The notes beneath the pieces were generated by a model, which did not search any database, had not been told where the DNA came from, and was given only the letters and a program-made list of their open reading frames with translations. Positions 44,409 through 54,248 of a stretch of DNA of 64,000 nt are shown here, one piece after another (the first letter of the stretch is position 1; every line of letters begins with the position of its first letter). Source of the stretch: Paracholeplasma manati (GTDB lineage Bacteria; Bacillota_I; Bacilli_A; Acholeplasmatales; UBA5453); assembly GCF_025742995.1 (NCBI RefSeq), contig NZ_JAOVQM010000004.1, positions 1-64,000 of the forward strand. Direction: 5' to 3'. Both the position numbers and the translations under genes were made by a program.

Positions 44409-46157
44409 ATGGGCAATACAGTATATTCTATCAACGGTCCAGTCGTTACCGTCCAAAACGCGACCGATTTTTCAATGTTAGAAATGGTTTATGTGGGACA
44501 TGAACGTCTTTTAGGCGAAGTCATTTCCATCAGTAAAACCAAAACCGTGATTCAAGTGTATGAATCGACCACAGGGATCAAAGTAGGTGACCCCGTATTC
44601 GGCACCAATGAACCCATATCCGCTTTACTTGGACCTGGCTTGGTCAGAAACATTTTTGACGGGATCGAACGTCCACTCAAAACGATTCAAGCAGCTCAAG
44701 GGATCTATATCCCAACGGGGTCTGACGTTAAACCTTTGGATGAAGACTCAACCTGGGAAGTCACCCCAACCGTCCATGTCGGCAGTTTGGTTCATTTTGG
44801 CGATATTTACGCCACCATTCCTGAAACAGCTTCGATTTTACATCGCTTAATGATACCACAGGGTATTCAAGGGACTGTTACTTGGATAGCACCTAAGGGC
44901 ACTTACAAACTCAAAGACATTATTTTAAAAGTCAAAGATGAAAAAAATCAAGTCCATGATTTGGGTTTAACTCAAAAATGGCCGATCAAAACACCACGTC
45001 CTGTGAAACAAAGATTACCAATTTCAATTCCACTGGTCAGTGGTCAACGTGTCATCGATACATTGTTCCCGATTGCTAAAGGCGGAACCGCCGCAGTACC
45101 GGGCGGATTCGGTACAGGTAAAACCATGATGCAACACCAGTTTGCGAAATGGTGTGATGCCGATTTAATCGTTTACGTTGGTTGTGGCGAACGTGGGAAT
45201 GAAATGACACAAGTACTCGAAGAGTTCTCTGAATTGATCGACCCAAGAACCAACAAACCACTTTTAGAAAGAACCGTGTTGATTGCCAACACATCCAATA
45301 TGCCTGTTGCTGCACGTGAAGCCTCCATTTATACTGGGGTTGCGATTGCTGAATACTATCGTGACATGGGTTATCATGTCGCTGTTATGGCTGACTCCAC
45401 CTCTCGTTGGGCAGAAGCCTTACGTGAAATCAGTGGTCGTTTAGAAGAAATGCCTGCTGAAGAAGGTTTCCCCGCTTATTTACCAAGCCGTATTTCACAA
45501 TTCTACGAACGTGCGGGTTATGTTCAAACCTTATCCAATCAAGAAGGTTCTGTCACCATCATTGGGGCAGTTTCGCCTCAAGGTGCGGACTTCTCAGAAC
45601 CAGTGACACAAAACACCAAACGCTTTGTACGCAGTTTCTGGGCACTTGACAAGCAATTGGCTTATATGCGTCACTACGCTGCGATCAACTGGAATTTAAG
45701 TTATTCTGAATACATCAATGATTTAACCAAATGGTATGACCAAACCGTCAGCCCAAGATTCTTAACCAATCGTCGTGAAATCATGTCGATTCTGGCCGAA
45801 GAAAATAAGCTTTTGGAAATCGTCAAACTCATTGGTAGTGATGTCTTACCGGATGACCAAAAATTGGTCATTGAAATTGGTAAGGTCATTCGTTTAGGTT
45901 ACCTTCAACAAAACGCATTCCATAAAGACGATACGTTCGTACCTTTGGAAAAACAATTGAAAATGATGGATGTCATCTTGTATCTCAATAAACGCGCTAA
46001 AGTGTTTATTGAAAGTGGTAAATCCTTCAACTTGCTGTTTGAAACGGGTATTTTTGACCAAGTCATTAAGATGAAGTACGATGTACCGAACAATCAAATT
46101 GAAATGTTAGATGCTTATCAAGATAAAATTGATGAGATTATTCAAGCCATTAAGTAA
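44409..46157 (+). CDS. ntpA: V-type ATPase catalytic subunit A
   Basis: The catalytic subunit, 582 residues. The Walker A loop is [10 protein letters not shown] at about 232, next to GCGERGNEM (catalytic Glu region). A non-homologous insertion typical of A subunits spans about 115-190. The C-terminal [31 protein letters not shown] carries the arginine-proximal loops. AGGAGG precedes the ATG. Confidence 0.98.
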   Translation: MGNTVYSINGPVVTVQNATDFSMLEMVYVGHERLLGEVISISKTKTVIQVYESTTGIKVGDPVFGTNEPISALLGPGLVRNIFDGIERPLKTIQAAQGIYIPTGSDVKPLDEDSTWEVTPTVHVGSLVHFGDIYATIPETASILHRLMIPQGIQGTVTWIAPKGTYKLKDIILKVKDEKNQVHDLGLTQKWPIKTPRPVKQRLPISIPLVSGQRVIDTLFPIAKGGTAAVPGGFGTGKTMMQHQFAKWCDADLIVYVGCGERGNEMTQVLEEFSELIDPRTNKPLLERTVLIANTSNMPVAAREASIYTGVAIAEYYRDMGYHVAVMADSTSRWAEALREISGRLEEMPAEEGFPAYLPSRISQFYERAGYVQTLSNQEGSVTIIGAVSPQGADFSEPVTQNTKRFVRSFWALDKQLAYMRHYAAINWNLSYSEYINDLTKWYDQTVSPRFLTNRREIMSILAEENKLLEIVKLIGSDVLPDDQKLVIEIGKVIRLGYLQQNAFHKDDTFVPLEKQLKMMDVILYLNKRAKVFIESGKSFNLLFETGIFDQVIKMKYDVPNNQIEMLDAYQDKIDEIIQAIK

Positions 46158-46169
46158 GGGGGTTTATTA

Positions 46170-47612
46170 ATGAATTTACAATATATTGGACTAGATGAAA
46201 TTAATGGACCTTTGATCTTCTTAGAAAACACAGCCAATGTGGGCTACGAAGAGATGGTTGAAATCAAACTCCAAAATGGTCAAACCAGATTTGGTCGTGT
46301 GGTTCAAATCGAAGGTTCTAAAGTAGCCATTCAAGTATTTGAAGGCACACACGACATATCCTTAAAAAATACATTTACCAAATTTACTGGACACCCGGTT
46401 GAAATGTCGCTTTCAAAAGAGATTTTGGGACGTACCTTCAATGGTTCAGGCAGACCCATCGATGGCCTCGGAGAAGTCTTTATCGACGAGAAGAGAAACA
46501 TCAATGGTTATCCATTGAACCCAGTAGCACGTGTGTATCCACGCAACTATATCCAAACCGGTGTTTCCACCATTGACGCATTGACCACACTGATTCGTGG
46601 CCAAAAATTACCGATATTCTCTGGGTCTGGGATGCCACATAACGAATTGGCGGTTCAAATTGTAAAACAAGCCAAGATCGCGGATGGCGATGATTCTAAA
46701 TTCTGTATCGTATTCGCTGCCATGGGTGTTAAAAATGACGTTGCTGAGTACTTTAGAAAATCATTTGAAGAAGCTGGGGTCATGCATAAGGTTGTCATGT
46801 TCTTGAATTTATCCAATGAACCCATCATTGAAAGAACACTTACCCCACGTTTCGCTTTAACCGCCGCAGAATACCTTGCCTATGTTCATGACATGCATGT
46901 GTTGGTTATTTTGACCGATATCACAGCGTATTGTGAAGCATTACGTGAGTTTTCCAGCAGTAAAGGTGAAATTCCTGGTAGAAAAGGGTACCCTGGTTAT
47001 CTATACTCCGACCTAGCGTCTGTGTATGAAAGAGCCGGTATCGTTAACAATGCGAAAGGGTCTGTGACTCAAATCCCAATCCTAACCATGCCAAATGATG
47101 ATATTACGCACCCAGTACCGGATTTAACTGGATACATCACCGAAGGTCAAATCGTTCTTTCCCGTGATTTAAATCAAATTTCAGTATTTCCACCGATTGG
47201 GGTCCTACCTTCCCTATCCCGTTTGATGAAAGATGGTATTGGTGCAGGTTACACCCGTGCTGACCATGGGTCTGTTGCCAACCAATTGTTCGCTTCATAC
47301 GCGATGGTTCAAGACGCGAGAAGTTTAGCAAGCGTTATTGGTGAAGACGAATTATCCACCGTCGATAAGCAATACATCGAATTTGGTAAATTGTTTGAAA
47401 AACACTTCATTGGTCAAGGGTTCGATGTGAACCGTTCAATGATGGATACCTTAGATTTAGGTTGGGATTTATTATCGGTCTTACCTAAAGATGAATTACA
47501 CCGTATTGACCAAAAATTAGCGGATCAATTTTATAACCATGAACGTGCCGTCGAACGATTCCATTTGGTAACCAAACACTATGTCAAAGGCCTTAAAGGT
47601 GACCGCTCATGA
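46170..47612 (+). CDS. ntpB: V-type ATPase subunit B
   Basis: The non-catalytic head subunit, 480 residues. It lacks a P-loop, having [12 protein letters not shown] at the equivalent place, as is usual for [25 protein letters not shown] and [18 protein letters not shown] are standard strings. It overlaps subunit D by ATGA. Confidence 0.98.
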   Translation: MNLQYIGLDEINGPLIFLENTANVGYEEMVEIKLQNGQTRFGRVVQIEGSKVAIQVFEGTHDISLKNTFTKFTGHPVEMSLSKEILGRTFNGSGRPIDGLGEVFIDEKRNINGYPLNPVARVYPRNYIQTGVSTIDALTTLIRGQKLPIFSGSGMPHNELAVQIVKQAKIADGDDSKFCIVFAAMGVKNDVAEYFRKSFEEAGVMHKVVMFLNLSNEPIIERTLTPRFALTAAEYLAYVHDMHVLVILTDITAYCEALREFSSSKGEIPGRKGYPGYLYSDLASVYERAGIVNNAKGSVTQIPILTMPNDDITHPVPDLTGYITEGQIVLSRDLNQISVFPPIGVLPSLSRLMKDGIGAGYTRADHGSVANQLFASYAMVQDARSLASVIGEDELSTVDKQYIEFGKLFEKHFIGQGFDVNRSMMDTLDLGWDLLSVLPKDELHRIDQKLADQFYNHERAVERFHLVTKHYVKGLKGDRS

Positions 47613-48241
47613 GTAGCCAAGTTTTCCCAACTAAGGGAAATTTAATGGCACTTCAAAAGTCCTATGCACTAGCCAAAAAAGGCTACGAGTTGATGGACCG
47701 TAAACGCAACATTTTAATCCGCGAAATGATGACCATGTTGGAGGATGTACGTGTGGTTCGTAATGAACTTTCGGACACCTATAAAAAAGCGTATCAAGCC
47801 CTTCAAGAAGCCAATATCACCTTAGGTATCGTATCAGACATCGCCAAATCCATTCCGTTGGATCAAAATGTGTCGGTCAGTTATCGAAGCGTGATGGGGG
47901 TTGAAATCCCTGAAGTAACCCACTTTTCTGAACACGTTAAAATCACCTACGGGATCGGACATACCAATACCAAATTTGACTATGCCTATAAATCCTTTTT
48001 AAAGGTGAGAGAACTCACCGTCAAATTGGCTGAGATCGATAACGCAACCTATCGATTAGCGAACGCCATTAGACGTTCACAAAAACGTGCCAATGCCCTT
48101 CAAAACATCGTGATTCCACGATTTGAAGCCGACATTAAGTTCATTACCGAAGCACTAGAAGAAAAAGAACGCGAAGCTTTTACCAGACAAAAAGTCATTA
48201 AAACTCAACAAGAAAAACGAAAATTAATGAATAAAGAATGA
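47609..48241 (+). CDS. ntpD: V-type ATPase subunit D (central shaft)
   Basis: A 210-residue rotor shaft of two long helices ([27 protein letters not shown] at the start, [19 protein letters not shown] near the end). It closes the nine-gene operon, followed by a terminator shared with the convergent feo operon. Confidence 0.97.
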   Translation: MSSQVFPTKGNLMALQKSYALAKKGYELMDRKRNILIREMMTMLEDVRVVRNELSDTYKKAYQALQEANITLGIVSDIAKSIPLDQNVSVSYRSVMGVEIPEVTHFSEHVKITYGIGHTNTKFDYAYKSFLKVRELTVKLAEIDNATYRLANAIRRSQKRANALQNIVIPRFEADIKFITEALEEKEREAFTRQKVIKTQQEKRKLMNKE

Positions 48242-48271
48242 AAAATCGGCTATTTTTGCCGATTTTTTCTA
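48242..48271. terminator. Bidirectional terminator between V-ATPase and feo operons
   Basis: AAATCGGC (48243-48250) pairs with GCCGATTT (48258-48265), with T-rich runs on either strand. Confidence 0.85.
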
Positions 48272-48451
48272 TTATTTTTGTTGTTGTAAATCTTCAAACA
48301 TGGCTTTAATCGTGTCTACTTTTAAACTACATGTTGTCTTTTGACTGCAGTTACAGCCCAAGCCTGTTTTACGTTTGATGAATCTAAAGTACGTAATGGC
48401 TGTTAAAATGCCGATGACTATGATTAGAATGATGACGTCTACAAGGGTCAT
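48272..48451 (-). CDS. FeoB-associated Cys-rich membrane protein
   Basis: A 59-residue protein read on the minus strand. It has one membrane span (about 3-22, VDVIILIIVIGILTAITYF), then a basic turn RFIKRK and the cysteine motif GLGCNCSQKTTC (C33, C35, C41). This matches the FeoB-associated family (PF12669 type) found next to feoB in Firmicutes. Its ATG overlaps the feoB stop (ATGA), so it is translated with feoB. It is below common gene-calling cut-offs. Confidence 0.85.
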   Translation of the reverse strand: MTLVDVIILIIVIGILTAITYFRFIKRKTGLGCNCSQKTTCSLKVDTIKAMFEDLQQQK

Positions 48452-50427
48452 AGAAGGCCTCCAATGAATGTCAAGGTTTGATAGATGACGATACTAAGCA
48501 CATAGGCTAAACCTGTTTGGAACAAAATGGCTTGCCACATCTTTTTTGCAGAACCTAATTCCTTACGCATCGCGCCGATGGCACCAAAGCATGGGGCAGA
48601 GAATAAATTAAACGTCATAAAGGCATAGGCTGACGCTGGTGTGAAGAAAGCATATATTGGGGCATTTAAAATAACATTACCCTCAGTAATATCGGCCGAT
48701 AACCCACCGATGACTGCCATCGACGAAACCACCTGTTCTTTCGCAACCAAACCTTGAATGGCAGAAACGGAAGTCGCCCAAGATAGATCGCCTAACATCG
48801 GATAGAAGAGATAACTGAAGACTCGACCGATATAAGCCAAAATGGACTCATCCACGTCAACACCATAAGTTAGCGTGATAGAAAATGAGGTTAATAACCA
48901 GATGATGATGGAAGACATCAAAATGATGGTCCCTGCTTTTTCAATGAATTCAGCGATTTTATCATACACATCCCTAACCGTATATCTTAGGTTTGGTAAT
49001 TTATAATTAGGCAATTCAGAGATGAAGGCCGATGGTGTACCTTTAAAGAAAAATGTTTTCATGATGATGGCCGATAGTAAGATGATTAAGATGGATAACA
49101 CATACAAACTAAAGGAAACAAATCCAGCATAATTTGGAAAGAAGAATCCCGCAAATAATGCGATGATGGGAAGTTTTGCACTACATGGGATGAAAGGCGT
49201 AACCATGATTGATATACGACGTTCATCTTGACCTTCAATGGTACGGGTTGCCATAATCCCTGGGATGCTACAACCTGAACCTAGAATGAATGGAATTAAC
49301 GATTTCCCAGAGAGTCCGAATTTCTTAAACAACCTATCAAGGAAGAAAGCGATTCGGGTCATATAACCGGTAGATTCTAATAAACTGATGAGGATAAACA
49401 ATAAAATCAATTGAGGGACAAAGTTTAATACAGCCCCAACCCCAGCAATCATCCCATCAGCTACCAAGGAAGCCGACCATTCAGAAGCCCCGATGTTGCG
49501 TAACCAATCGAACATCCAACTGGATAACGCAGAAACATTGCCATCGATAAAATCGACGGTTAGGCTACCGATGACACCGACTGAAATATAATAAATCAGG
49601 AACATAATCAAAGCGAATATCGGTAATGCTAACCATTTATTTAAGAATATTTTATCCAATAGTTCAGTGGTATGATCGCCATGATGTAACCGCACAAAGG
49701 TTTGAGATTTTACTTTTTCGATATAATCGTATCGACCACTCGCGATGATGGTTTCAATGTCTTGTTGATAGGATTGTTCAAGCGGTTTAATCCATTTATC
49801 GATGTCTAGCCCTACGGATTCAATGATGGGATCTTTTTCCAATAACTTGATTGCGATAAAACGTGCGTGGTCTTGATGGATTTGACTGACTAAATGACCA
49901 ATGATTTTTTCGACGTTTGGTCTAAAAATAGATTGTGTTTGATGCTTAATGTACGTTTGACTTTCAATGATGTCCACCAATTCTTTAAGACCTGAACGCT
50001 TCAATGCGGATATCTTAACAATGGTGGTTTGAAGTTGTTTTGATAAGGCTTTAATATCGATTGAAATGCCTTTTTTATCGAACATATCCGCCATATTTAA
50101 AGCAATCACCATATCGATATTCAGTTCCATCAACTGGGTGGTCAAATATAGACTACGTTCAATCGATGTCGCGTCGATGATGTTGATGATTAAGTCGGGT
50201 TTCTCTTGAATCAAGAATGCCCTTGATAAAGCTTCTTCAAGCGTATAGGGCGATAAGGAATAAATCCCTGGTAAATCGATGATTTCATGGGTACCATTGG
50301 AAATGTAGCCCACTTTTTGTTCAATCGTTACCCCAGGCCAGTTACCAATTTTTTGATTAGCACCGGTTAACGCATTGAACAAAGTGGTCTTACCACTATT
50401 TTGATTGCCAATCAGTGCTATTCTCAT
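48448..50427 (-). CDS. feoB: Ferrous iron transporter FeoB
   Basis: A 659-residue iron(II) transporter. An N-terminal G domain has G1 GNQNSGKTT (residues 7-15), NWPGVTIEQ (switch I), DLPGIYSL (G3) and NMAD (G4), followed by a helical GDI domain. The membrane core from about 270 has GVGAVLNFVPQLILLF, SGCSIPGIMATRT and FIPCSAKLPI, the two inverted gate segments of the family. It overlaps feoA by four bases and the third feo gene by four. Confidence 0.97.
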   Translation of the reverse strand: MRIALIGNQNSGKTTLFNALTGANQKIGNWPGVTIEQKVGYISNGTHEIIDLPGIYSLSPYTLEEALSRAFLIQEKPDLIINIIDATSIERSLYLTTQLMELNIDMVIALNMADMFDKKGISIDIKALSKQLQTTIVKISALKRSGLKELVDIIESQTYIKHQTQSIFRPNVEKIIGHLVSQIHQDHARFIAIKLLEKDPIIESVGLDIDKWIKPLEQSYQQDIETIIASGRYDYIEKVKSQTFVRLHHGDHTTELLDKIFLNKWLALPIFALIMFLIYYISVGVIGSLTVDFIDGNVSALSSWMFDWLRNIGASEWSASLVADGMIAGVGAVLNFVPQLILLFILISLLESTGYMTRIAFFLDRLFKKFGLSGKSLIPFILGSGCSIPGIMATRTIEGQDERRISIMVTPFIPCSAKLPIIALFAGFFFPNYAGFVSFSLYVLSILIILLSAIIMKTFFFKGTPSAFISELPNYKLPNLRYTVRDVYDKIAEFIEKAGTIILMSSIIIWLLTSFSITLTYGVDVDESILAYIGRVFSYLFYPMLGDLSWATSVSAIQGLVAKEQVVSSMAVIGGLSADITEGNVILNAPIYAFFTPASAYAFMTFNLFSAPCFGAIGAMRKELGSAKKMWQAILFQTGLAYVLSIVIYQTLTFIGGLL

Positions 50428-50675
50428 AATGGGTGAACCTCGATGAATGATAGGTCAGCTTTTCTCACACATAAATCATAATCTCTGACTTTAATATCAT
50501 AAGGATCACCCAGGGGTGCTATGTGTTTGATTTCAACCACGACCCCAGGCGTAATACCCATATCTAATAGACGACGTTTGATTTCTTTAGACGTGGATTC
50601 AATTTTGATAACCCGACCTTTTTGACCTGTTTTTAATTGGTCTAAGGACAAGGTTTGTAAATCGCATGTAGGCAT
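50424..50675 (-). CDS. feoA: Ferrous iron transport protein FeoA
   Basis: An 83-residue SH3-like domain protein that assists FeoB. RRLLDMGITPGVVVEIKHIAPLGDP is the family core. The ATG at 50675 is chosen because AAAGGGGTG lies 7 bases upstream; a GTG 21 bases earlier is inside the promoter region. It overlaps feoB by ATGA. Confidence 0.93.
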   Translation of the reverse strand: MPTCDLQTLSLDQLKTGQKGRVIKIESTSKEIKRRLLDMGITPGVVVEIKHIAPLGDPYDIKVRDYDLCVRKADLSFIEVHPL

Positions 50676-50696
50676 AAAAAAACACCCCTTTAACAC

Positions 50697-50711
50697 TCAT
50701 TATGATAATCA
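50697..50711. promoter_or_regulatory. Fur-box-like operator over the feo promoter
   Basis: TCATTATGATAATCA is a 7-1-7 near-palindrome that closely resembles the Fur core TGATAATnATTATCA. It overlaps the -10 of the feo promoter, the usual position for iron-dependent repression. Confidence 0.6.
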
Positions 50712-50730
50712 AATTGAGGGGTGATTTCAA
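50702..50730 (-). promoter_or_regulatory. feoAB promoter
   Basis: On the minus strand: TTGAAA (-35, 50725-50730), 17 bases, TATCAT (-10, 50702-50707). Confidence 0.55.
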
Positions 50731-50757
50731 ATGAAGTTATAATTATTTTAAATAGAC

Positions 50758-51006
50758 TTATAAATTAGAATCGTCTTTCTTGACTTTAGTTTTCTTTTCC
50801 GGCACTGGGTCATATTTTGGCTTAAAAAGTGGGTTACAGGTGAGGACACGTTTGGTCGATAAATACATGGCTTTAGGGAAACTAAAACGTTCAAAACACC
50901 CCAATGCATAATTCGAACATGACGGCTTGTGTCTACAAACAAAATGCTTGTTAGGAGAGACGTTTTTTTGATACCATTTAATGAGTTTGACTGATCGTTT
51001 TTCCAT
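50758..51006 (-). CDS. yidD: Membrane protein insertion efficiency factor YidD
   Basis: An 82-residue protein of the YidD family, which assists YidC-mediated membrane insertion. The core WYQKNVSPN followed by CRHKPSCSNYAL carries the three conserved cysteines' region, and FSFPKAMYLSTKRVLTCNP completes it. The tail is highly charged (KYDPVPEKKTKVKKDD). The ATG at 51006 follows GGGTGA; an in-frame GTG at 51015 overlaps that site. Confidence 0.93.
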   Translation of the reverse strand: MEKRSVKLIKWYQKNVSPNKHFVCRHKPSCSNYALGCFERFSFPKAMYLSTKRVLTCNPLFKPKYDPVPEKKTKVKKDDSNL

Positions 51007-51075
51007 CTTTTTCACCCATCGCCATTATACCACAAATTCACACATAAAAAAGAGATGCGCAAACCAAAGGCGTTA

Positions 51076-51084
51076 TGTTATAAT
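51076..51084 (+). promoter_or_regulatory. Extended -10 promoter of the EF-G-like gene
   Basis: TGtTATAAT, 41 bases before the start codon at 51125. Confidence 0.5.
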
Positions 51085-51124
51085 TTAATCAAGTAGTGAA
51101 ACCGATTTCAAGGAGGAAAATGAT

Positions 51125-53185
51125 ATGAAGGTTTATGATACAAACCAAATCAGGAACATTGCCATCCTAGGACATCTAGGATCAGGAAAGACCAGCATTG
51201 CTGAAGCATTATTATTTTCAAGTGGTGCCATTAGCTCACGTGGCAGCGTCGAAGCTAAGAACACCGTATCCGATTTTATGGATGAAGAAAAAGCGAAACA
51301 AGGTAGTTTGTCGACTAGTATCATCCCAATTGAGTACAATGGCATTAAACTCAACTTTTTGGATGTGCCAGGCACCGATGAATTAGACAATGAAATCAAA
51401 CAATCCCTTTCAGTCGTTAAAGGTGCAGTATTGGTCGTTGACGCTTCTAAAGGCGTTGAAGTAGGCACTGAAAAACTATGGAAAGAAATTCGCGATATGC
51501 ATATTCCAGCGGTTATTTTCGTGAACAAGATGGACAAAGAAAATGTCAAGTTCGAAGATGTTTTAGAAAGTATTCGCGTTAAACTAGGTAAAAAAGCAGT
51601 CCCATTTTGTTGGCCAATTGGTCGAAATGAAAACTTCGAAGGTTTTGTGAATGTCATTGAAATGAAAGCCCGTATTTACGACGGCACCACTTCACATGAC
51701 GCCCCAATTTGGGATGAGAAGAAACCAAAGATTGAACAACTTCGTAATATGATTATGGAATCCGTCGCTGAAACCAGTGATGAACTCCTTGAAAAATTCT
51801 TTGGTGGCGAAGAATTAACCGAAGAAGAAATCAATGAAGGCTTAAAGAATGGTATTTATCATGGTGAATTAACACCAGTCATCGTCGGTTCTGCAACGAA
51901 GAACATTGGTATTCGTACGATGTTAGGTATGCTTGCAAAATTCTTACCTCAGCCAGATCAACTTAGAGCCCTTGAAGGTGTAAATCCTAAAAATGATGAA
52001 GCTGTGGTTAGACATACCAAAGACGAAGAACCATTCTCAGGTTATGTATTTAAAACCACGATTGACCCATTTGTTGGCGCAATCAATATCATCAAAATCA
52101 ATTCAGGAACCTTAAAAACTGGACAAGAAGTGATGATTGGTAATTCCGGTAAGATGGAAAAGATTGGTGCGTTATTTGCGTTACAAGGCAAACAACAATT
52201 CCCAATTGAATTGGCCCATGCCGGTGACATCGTCGCGGTATCCAAACTTGAAAATATCCATACCGGTTATACATTATCAGATCCAAAAAATCCTATCGTG
52301 TATGAACCAACCAAGACATTAAAACCAACCATCTATGTAGCAATCAATCCAAAGAATAAAGCCGATGAAGATAAGATTTCCAATGCATTAACCCGTTTAA
52401 ACATTGAAGACCCTTCATTTGAAATCGTTCGCAACAAAGAAACAGCCCAACAATTATTGGGTGGTTTAGGAATGACACACATCAACTTCATCATTGACCG
52501 CATGAAAACGGTATTCAAAGTTGAAGTAACGACAGAAGAACCAAAAGTTGTCTATCGTGAGACCATTAAGAAAAAAGTTGAAGCTGAAGGTAAACACAAG
52601 AAACAATCCGGTGGTGCTGGTCAATTTGGTCACGTATTCATTCGTTTTGAACCATCCGATAAAGAGTTTGAATTTGCTGAAGAAGTCTTCGGTGGATCTG
52701 TCCCTAGAAACTACTTCCCAGCCGTGGAAAAAGGCTTGATAGAGTCTTTTGAACACGGTCCATTGGCAGGTTTCCCAGTCATCTTCGTGAAAGCAACCCT
52801 ATTTGATGGGTCTTACCATCCAGTCGACTCCAATGAACTTTCATTTAAATTGGCTGCTAACCTCGCATTCAAAGATGCTGTTAAATCGGCACAACCGACC
52901 ATCCTTGAACCAATTCTAAAGATGTCCATCACAGTGAAAGATCAATTCGTTGGGGATGTCATGGGCGATATGAACAAACGTCGCGGTCGTGTCATGGGTA
53001 TGAGTCAGTCGGATGAAGGACAAGTCATTGAAGCTGAAGCACCAGAATCTGAAGTTCAAAAATATATCATCGACTTAAAAGCGATGACTCAAGGTTCCGG
53101 TATCTTCCAACGTGAATTCGTGCGTTATGAAGAAGTCCCACAACACCTCATTGATGGTATCATTCAAAAATACAAAGAACACTAA
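51125..53185 (+). CDS. EF-G-2-like translational GTPase
   Basis: A 686-residue five-domain GTPase with EF-G architecture. G1 is GHLGSGKT (16-23) and G4 NKMD. G3 reads DVPGTDE, so Thr84 occupies the place of the catalytic His of EF-G (DTPGH). Switch I (GSVEAKNTVSDFMDEEKA) also differs from canonical EF-G. Both traits are shared with the EF-G-2 group (for example Thermus EF-G-2), so this is a paralogue rather than the main translocase, which should be elsewhere. Domain IV (GGAGQFGHVFIRFEP) is intact. AGGAGG precedes the ATG; single gene with terminator. Confidence 0.88.
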   Translation: MKVYDTNQIRNIAILGHLGSGKTSIAEALLFSSGAISSRGSVEAKNTVSDFMDEEKAKQGSLSTSIIPIEYNGIKLNFLDVPGTDELDNEIKQSLSVVKGAVLVVDASKGVEVGTEKLWKEIRDMHIPAVIFVNKMDKENVKFEDVLESIRVKLGKKAVPFCWPIGRNENFEGFVNVIEMKARIYDGTTSHDAPIWDEKKPKIEQLRNMIMESVAETSDELLEKFFGGEELTEEEINEGLKNGIYHGELTPVIVGSATKNIGIRTMLGMLAKFLPQPDQLRALEGVNPKNDEAVVRHTKDEEPFSGYVFKTTIDPFVGAINIIKINSGTLKTGQEVMIGNSGKMEKIGALFALQGKQQFPIELAHAGDIVAVSKLENIHTGYTLSDPKNPIVYEPTKTLKPTIYVAINPKNKADEDKISNALTRLNIEDPSFEIVRNKETAQQLLGGLGMTHINFIIDRMKTVFKVEVTTEEPKVVYRETIKKKVEAEGKHKKQSGGAGQFGHVFIRFEPSDKEFEFAEEVFGGSVPRNYFPAVEKGLIESFEHGPLAGFPVIFVKATLFDGSYHPVDSNELSFKLAANLAFKDAVKSAQPTILEPILKMSITVKDQFVGDVMGDMNKRRGRVMGMSQSDEGQVIEAEAPESEVQKYIIDLKAMTQGSGIFQREFVRYEEVPQHLIDGIIQKYKEH

Positions 53186-53190
53186 TCGTT

Positions 53191-53214
53191 AAGAGCACTT
53201 CGGTGCTCTTTTCT
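53191..53214 (+). terminator. Terminator of the EF-G-like gene
   Basis: AAGAGCAC-TTCG-GTGCTCTT followed by a T-rich run. Confidence 0.92.
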
Positions 53215-53257
53215 TTTAATAGCCATACAAGAGGTATATATCTATTGGTGATCCTTA

Positions 53258-53629
53258 ATGAAATGTTATCAATGTCGAATCCATTTTTACCCTAAACGTA
53301 CATTAATGACCTTATTCGAAGAACCTTTGTCACTTCGATGTCCAAGTTGTGATCGAAGGTATCCCCGTTTTATTACGAAAACAGTCATCCCAATTGAAGG
53401 GCATTTGTTGTTTCACTACACCTTATTTGACGCAACTTACCCAATTAAAGAAGAAGCATTCTTAGATGAAACATTAAAAATCCTATTAATATTTCTACAA
53501 AAAAGAGCTCAACGCGATTTAATTATATTTCGTGAAGAGCTCGACTTGGATTTTTTTGAATGTTTAGAAGCTATAAATGAATGTGATATTTTTCTCATTT
53601 CCCTATTCCCTTCTAAACTCATGATATAA
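53258..53629 (+). CDS. ComFC-like zinc-finger protein lacking the PRTase domain
   Basis: A 123-residue protein. The first 40 residues hold two CxxC pairs (CYQC and CPSC) separated by FYPKRTLMTLFEEPLSL, the pattern of the N-terminal zinc finger of ComFC competence proteins. The phosphoribosyltransferase-like domain that normally follows, with its PRPP loop, is missing. The remainder is a mixed alpha/beta stretch that I do not recognise. Position just before hpf matches the comF-hpf order of Firmicutes. So this is probably a degenerate or reduced comFC; a separate small Zn-finger protein is also possible. GGTGATCC precedes the ATG. Confidence 0.6.
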   Translation: MKCYQCRIHFYPKRTLMTLFEEPLSLRCPSCDRRYPRFITKTVIPIEGHLLFHYTLFDATYPIKEEAFLDETLKILLIFLQKRAQRDLIIFREELDLDFFECLEAINECDIFLISLFPSKLMI

Positions 53630-53630
53630 T
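53622..53630 (+). promoter_or_regulatory. Extended -10 promoter of hpf
   Basis: TGaTATAAT over the last codons of the preceding gene, 25 bases before the hpf ATG at 53655, so hpf can be expressed apart from the upstream gene. Confidence 0.5.
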
Positions 53631-53654
53631 ATAAGTGTAAGGGAGGATACATAT

Positions 53655-54200
53655 ATGAAATATGATATCATTGGTAAAAATGGTTTTGAACCTACCGAAG
53701 CAATCAAGAATTATTGCCAAAAAAGGTTAAACAAAGTCGTCTCCTTTTTCGACACAGAATTGATTCATGAAGTTAGAGTCGTTCTGAAGGTGTACAAAGA
53801 TCACCACAAAGTCGAAGTCACCATCCCTGCGAAAGGCATCATCCTTCGCGCAGAAGTGTCTGACCCAGACATGTACACCGCTATCGACAAATCAGTCGAT
53901 AAATTGATCACACAGATCAAGAAACACAAGGAAAAACTCAAATCACACTTGATTAAACAAGGGTTGAAGAAAGTTTACTCCGAAGAATTTGAAACCGAAT
54001 CGATTGAAAAAGAATTGTTGGCTTCCCAATTGGTGAAGAACAAAGAAGTGAAGTTACAAGCCATGTCCGTGGATCAAGCCTTGATCGAAATGGAAATGTC
54101 AGGTCATGACTTCTATGTATTCCTAAATGAAGCTACCAACCAAGTCAACGTCGCTTACATCCGTGAAGATGGCGATTACGCTGTGATTGCAACCAAATAG
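53655..54200 (+). CDS. hpf: Ribosome hibernation-promoting factor (long form)
   Basis: A 181-residue long HPF. The N-terminal domain (about 1-100) binds the 30S decoding region, and the C-terminal domain (about 125-181, with SVDQALIEMEMSGHDFYVFLNEATNQVNVAYIR) dimerises to form 100S ribosomes. GGGAGG precedes the ATG. It has its own promoter and a strong terminator. Confidence 0.95.
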   Translation: MKYDIIGKNGFEPTEAIKNYCQKRLNKVVSFFDTELIHEVRVVLKVYKDHHKVEVTIPAKGIILRAEVSDPDMYTAIDKSVDKLITQIKKHKEKLKSHLIKQGLKKVYSEEFETESIEKELLASQLVKNKEVKLQAMSVDQALIEMEMSGHDFYVFLNEATNQVNVAYIREDGDYAVIATK

Positions 54201-54207
54201 ACATAAT

Positions 54208-54245
54208 AAAAACAGTTCAACCAATAATTGAACTGTTTTCTTTTT
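54208..54245. terminator. Bidirectional terminator between hpf and the DUF975 gene
   Basis: AAAACAGTTCAA (54209-54220) pairs perfectly with TTGAACTGTTTT (54228-54239). Confidence 0.9.
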
Positions 54246-54248
54246 GAT

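Noticed and set aside
50683-50723. CACCCCT/AGGGGTG hairpin hiding the feoA ribosome site as the main control.
   Set aside because: The proposed feo promoter starts transcription inside the hairpin, so the upstream arm would be absent from the main transcript. Kept only as a possible effect on read-through RNA.
51133-51657. A 174-residue minus-strand frame over the EF-G-like gene.
   Set aside because: It is a shadow of the conserved G domain without any coding evidence of its own.
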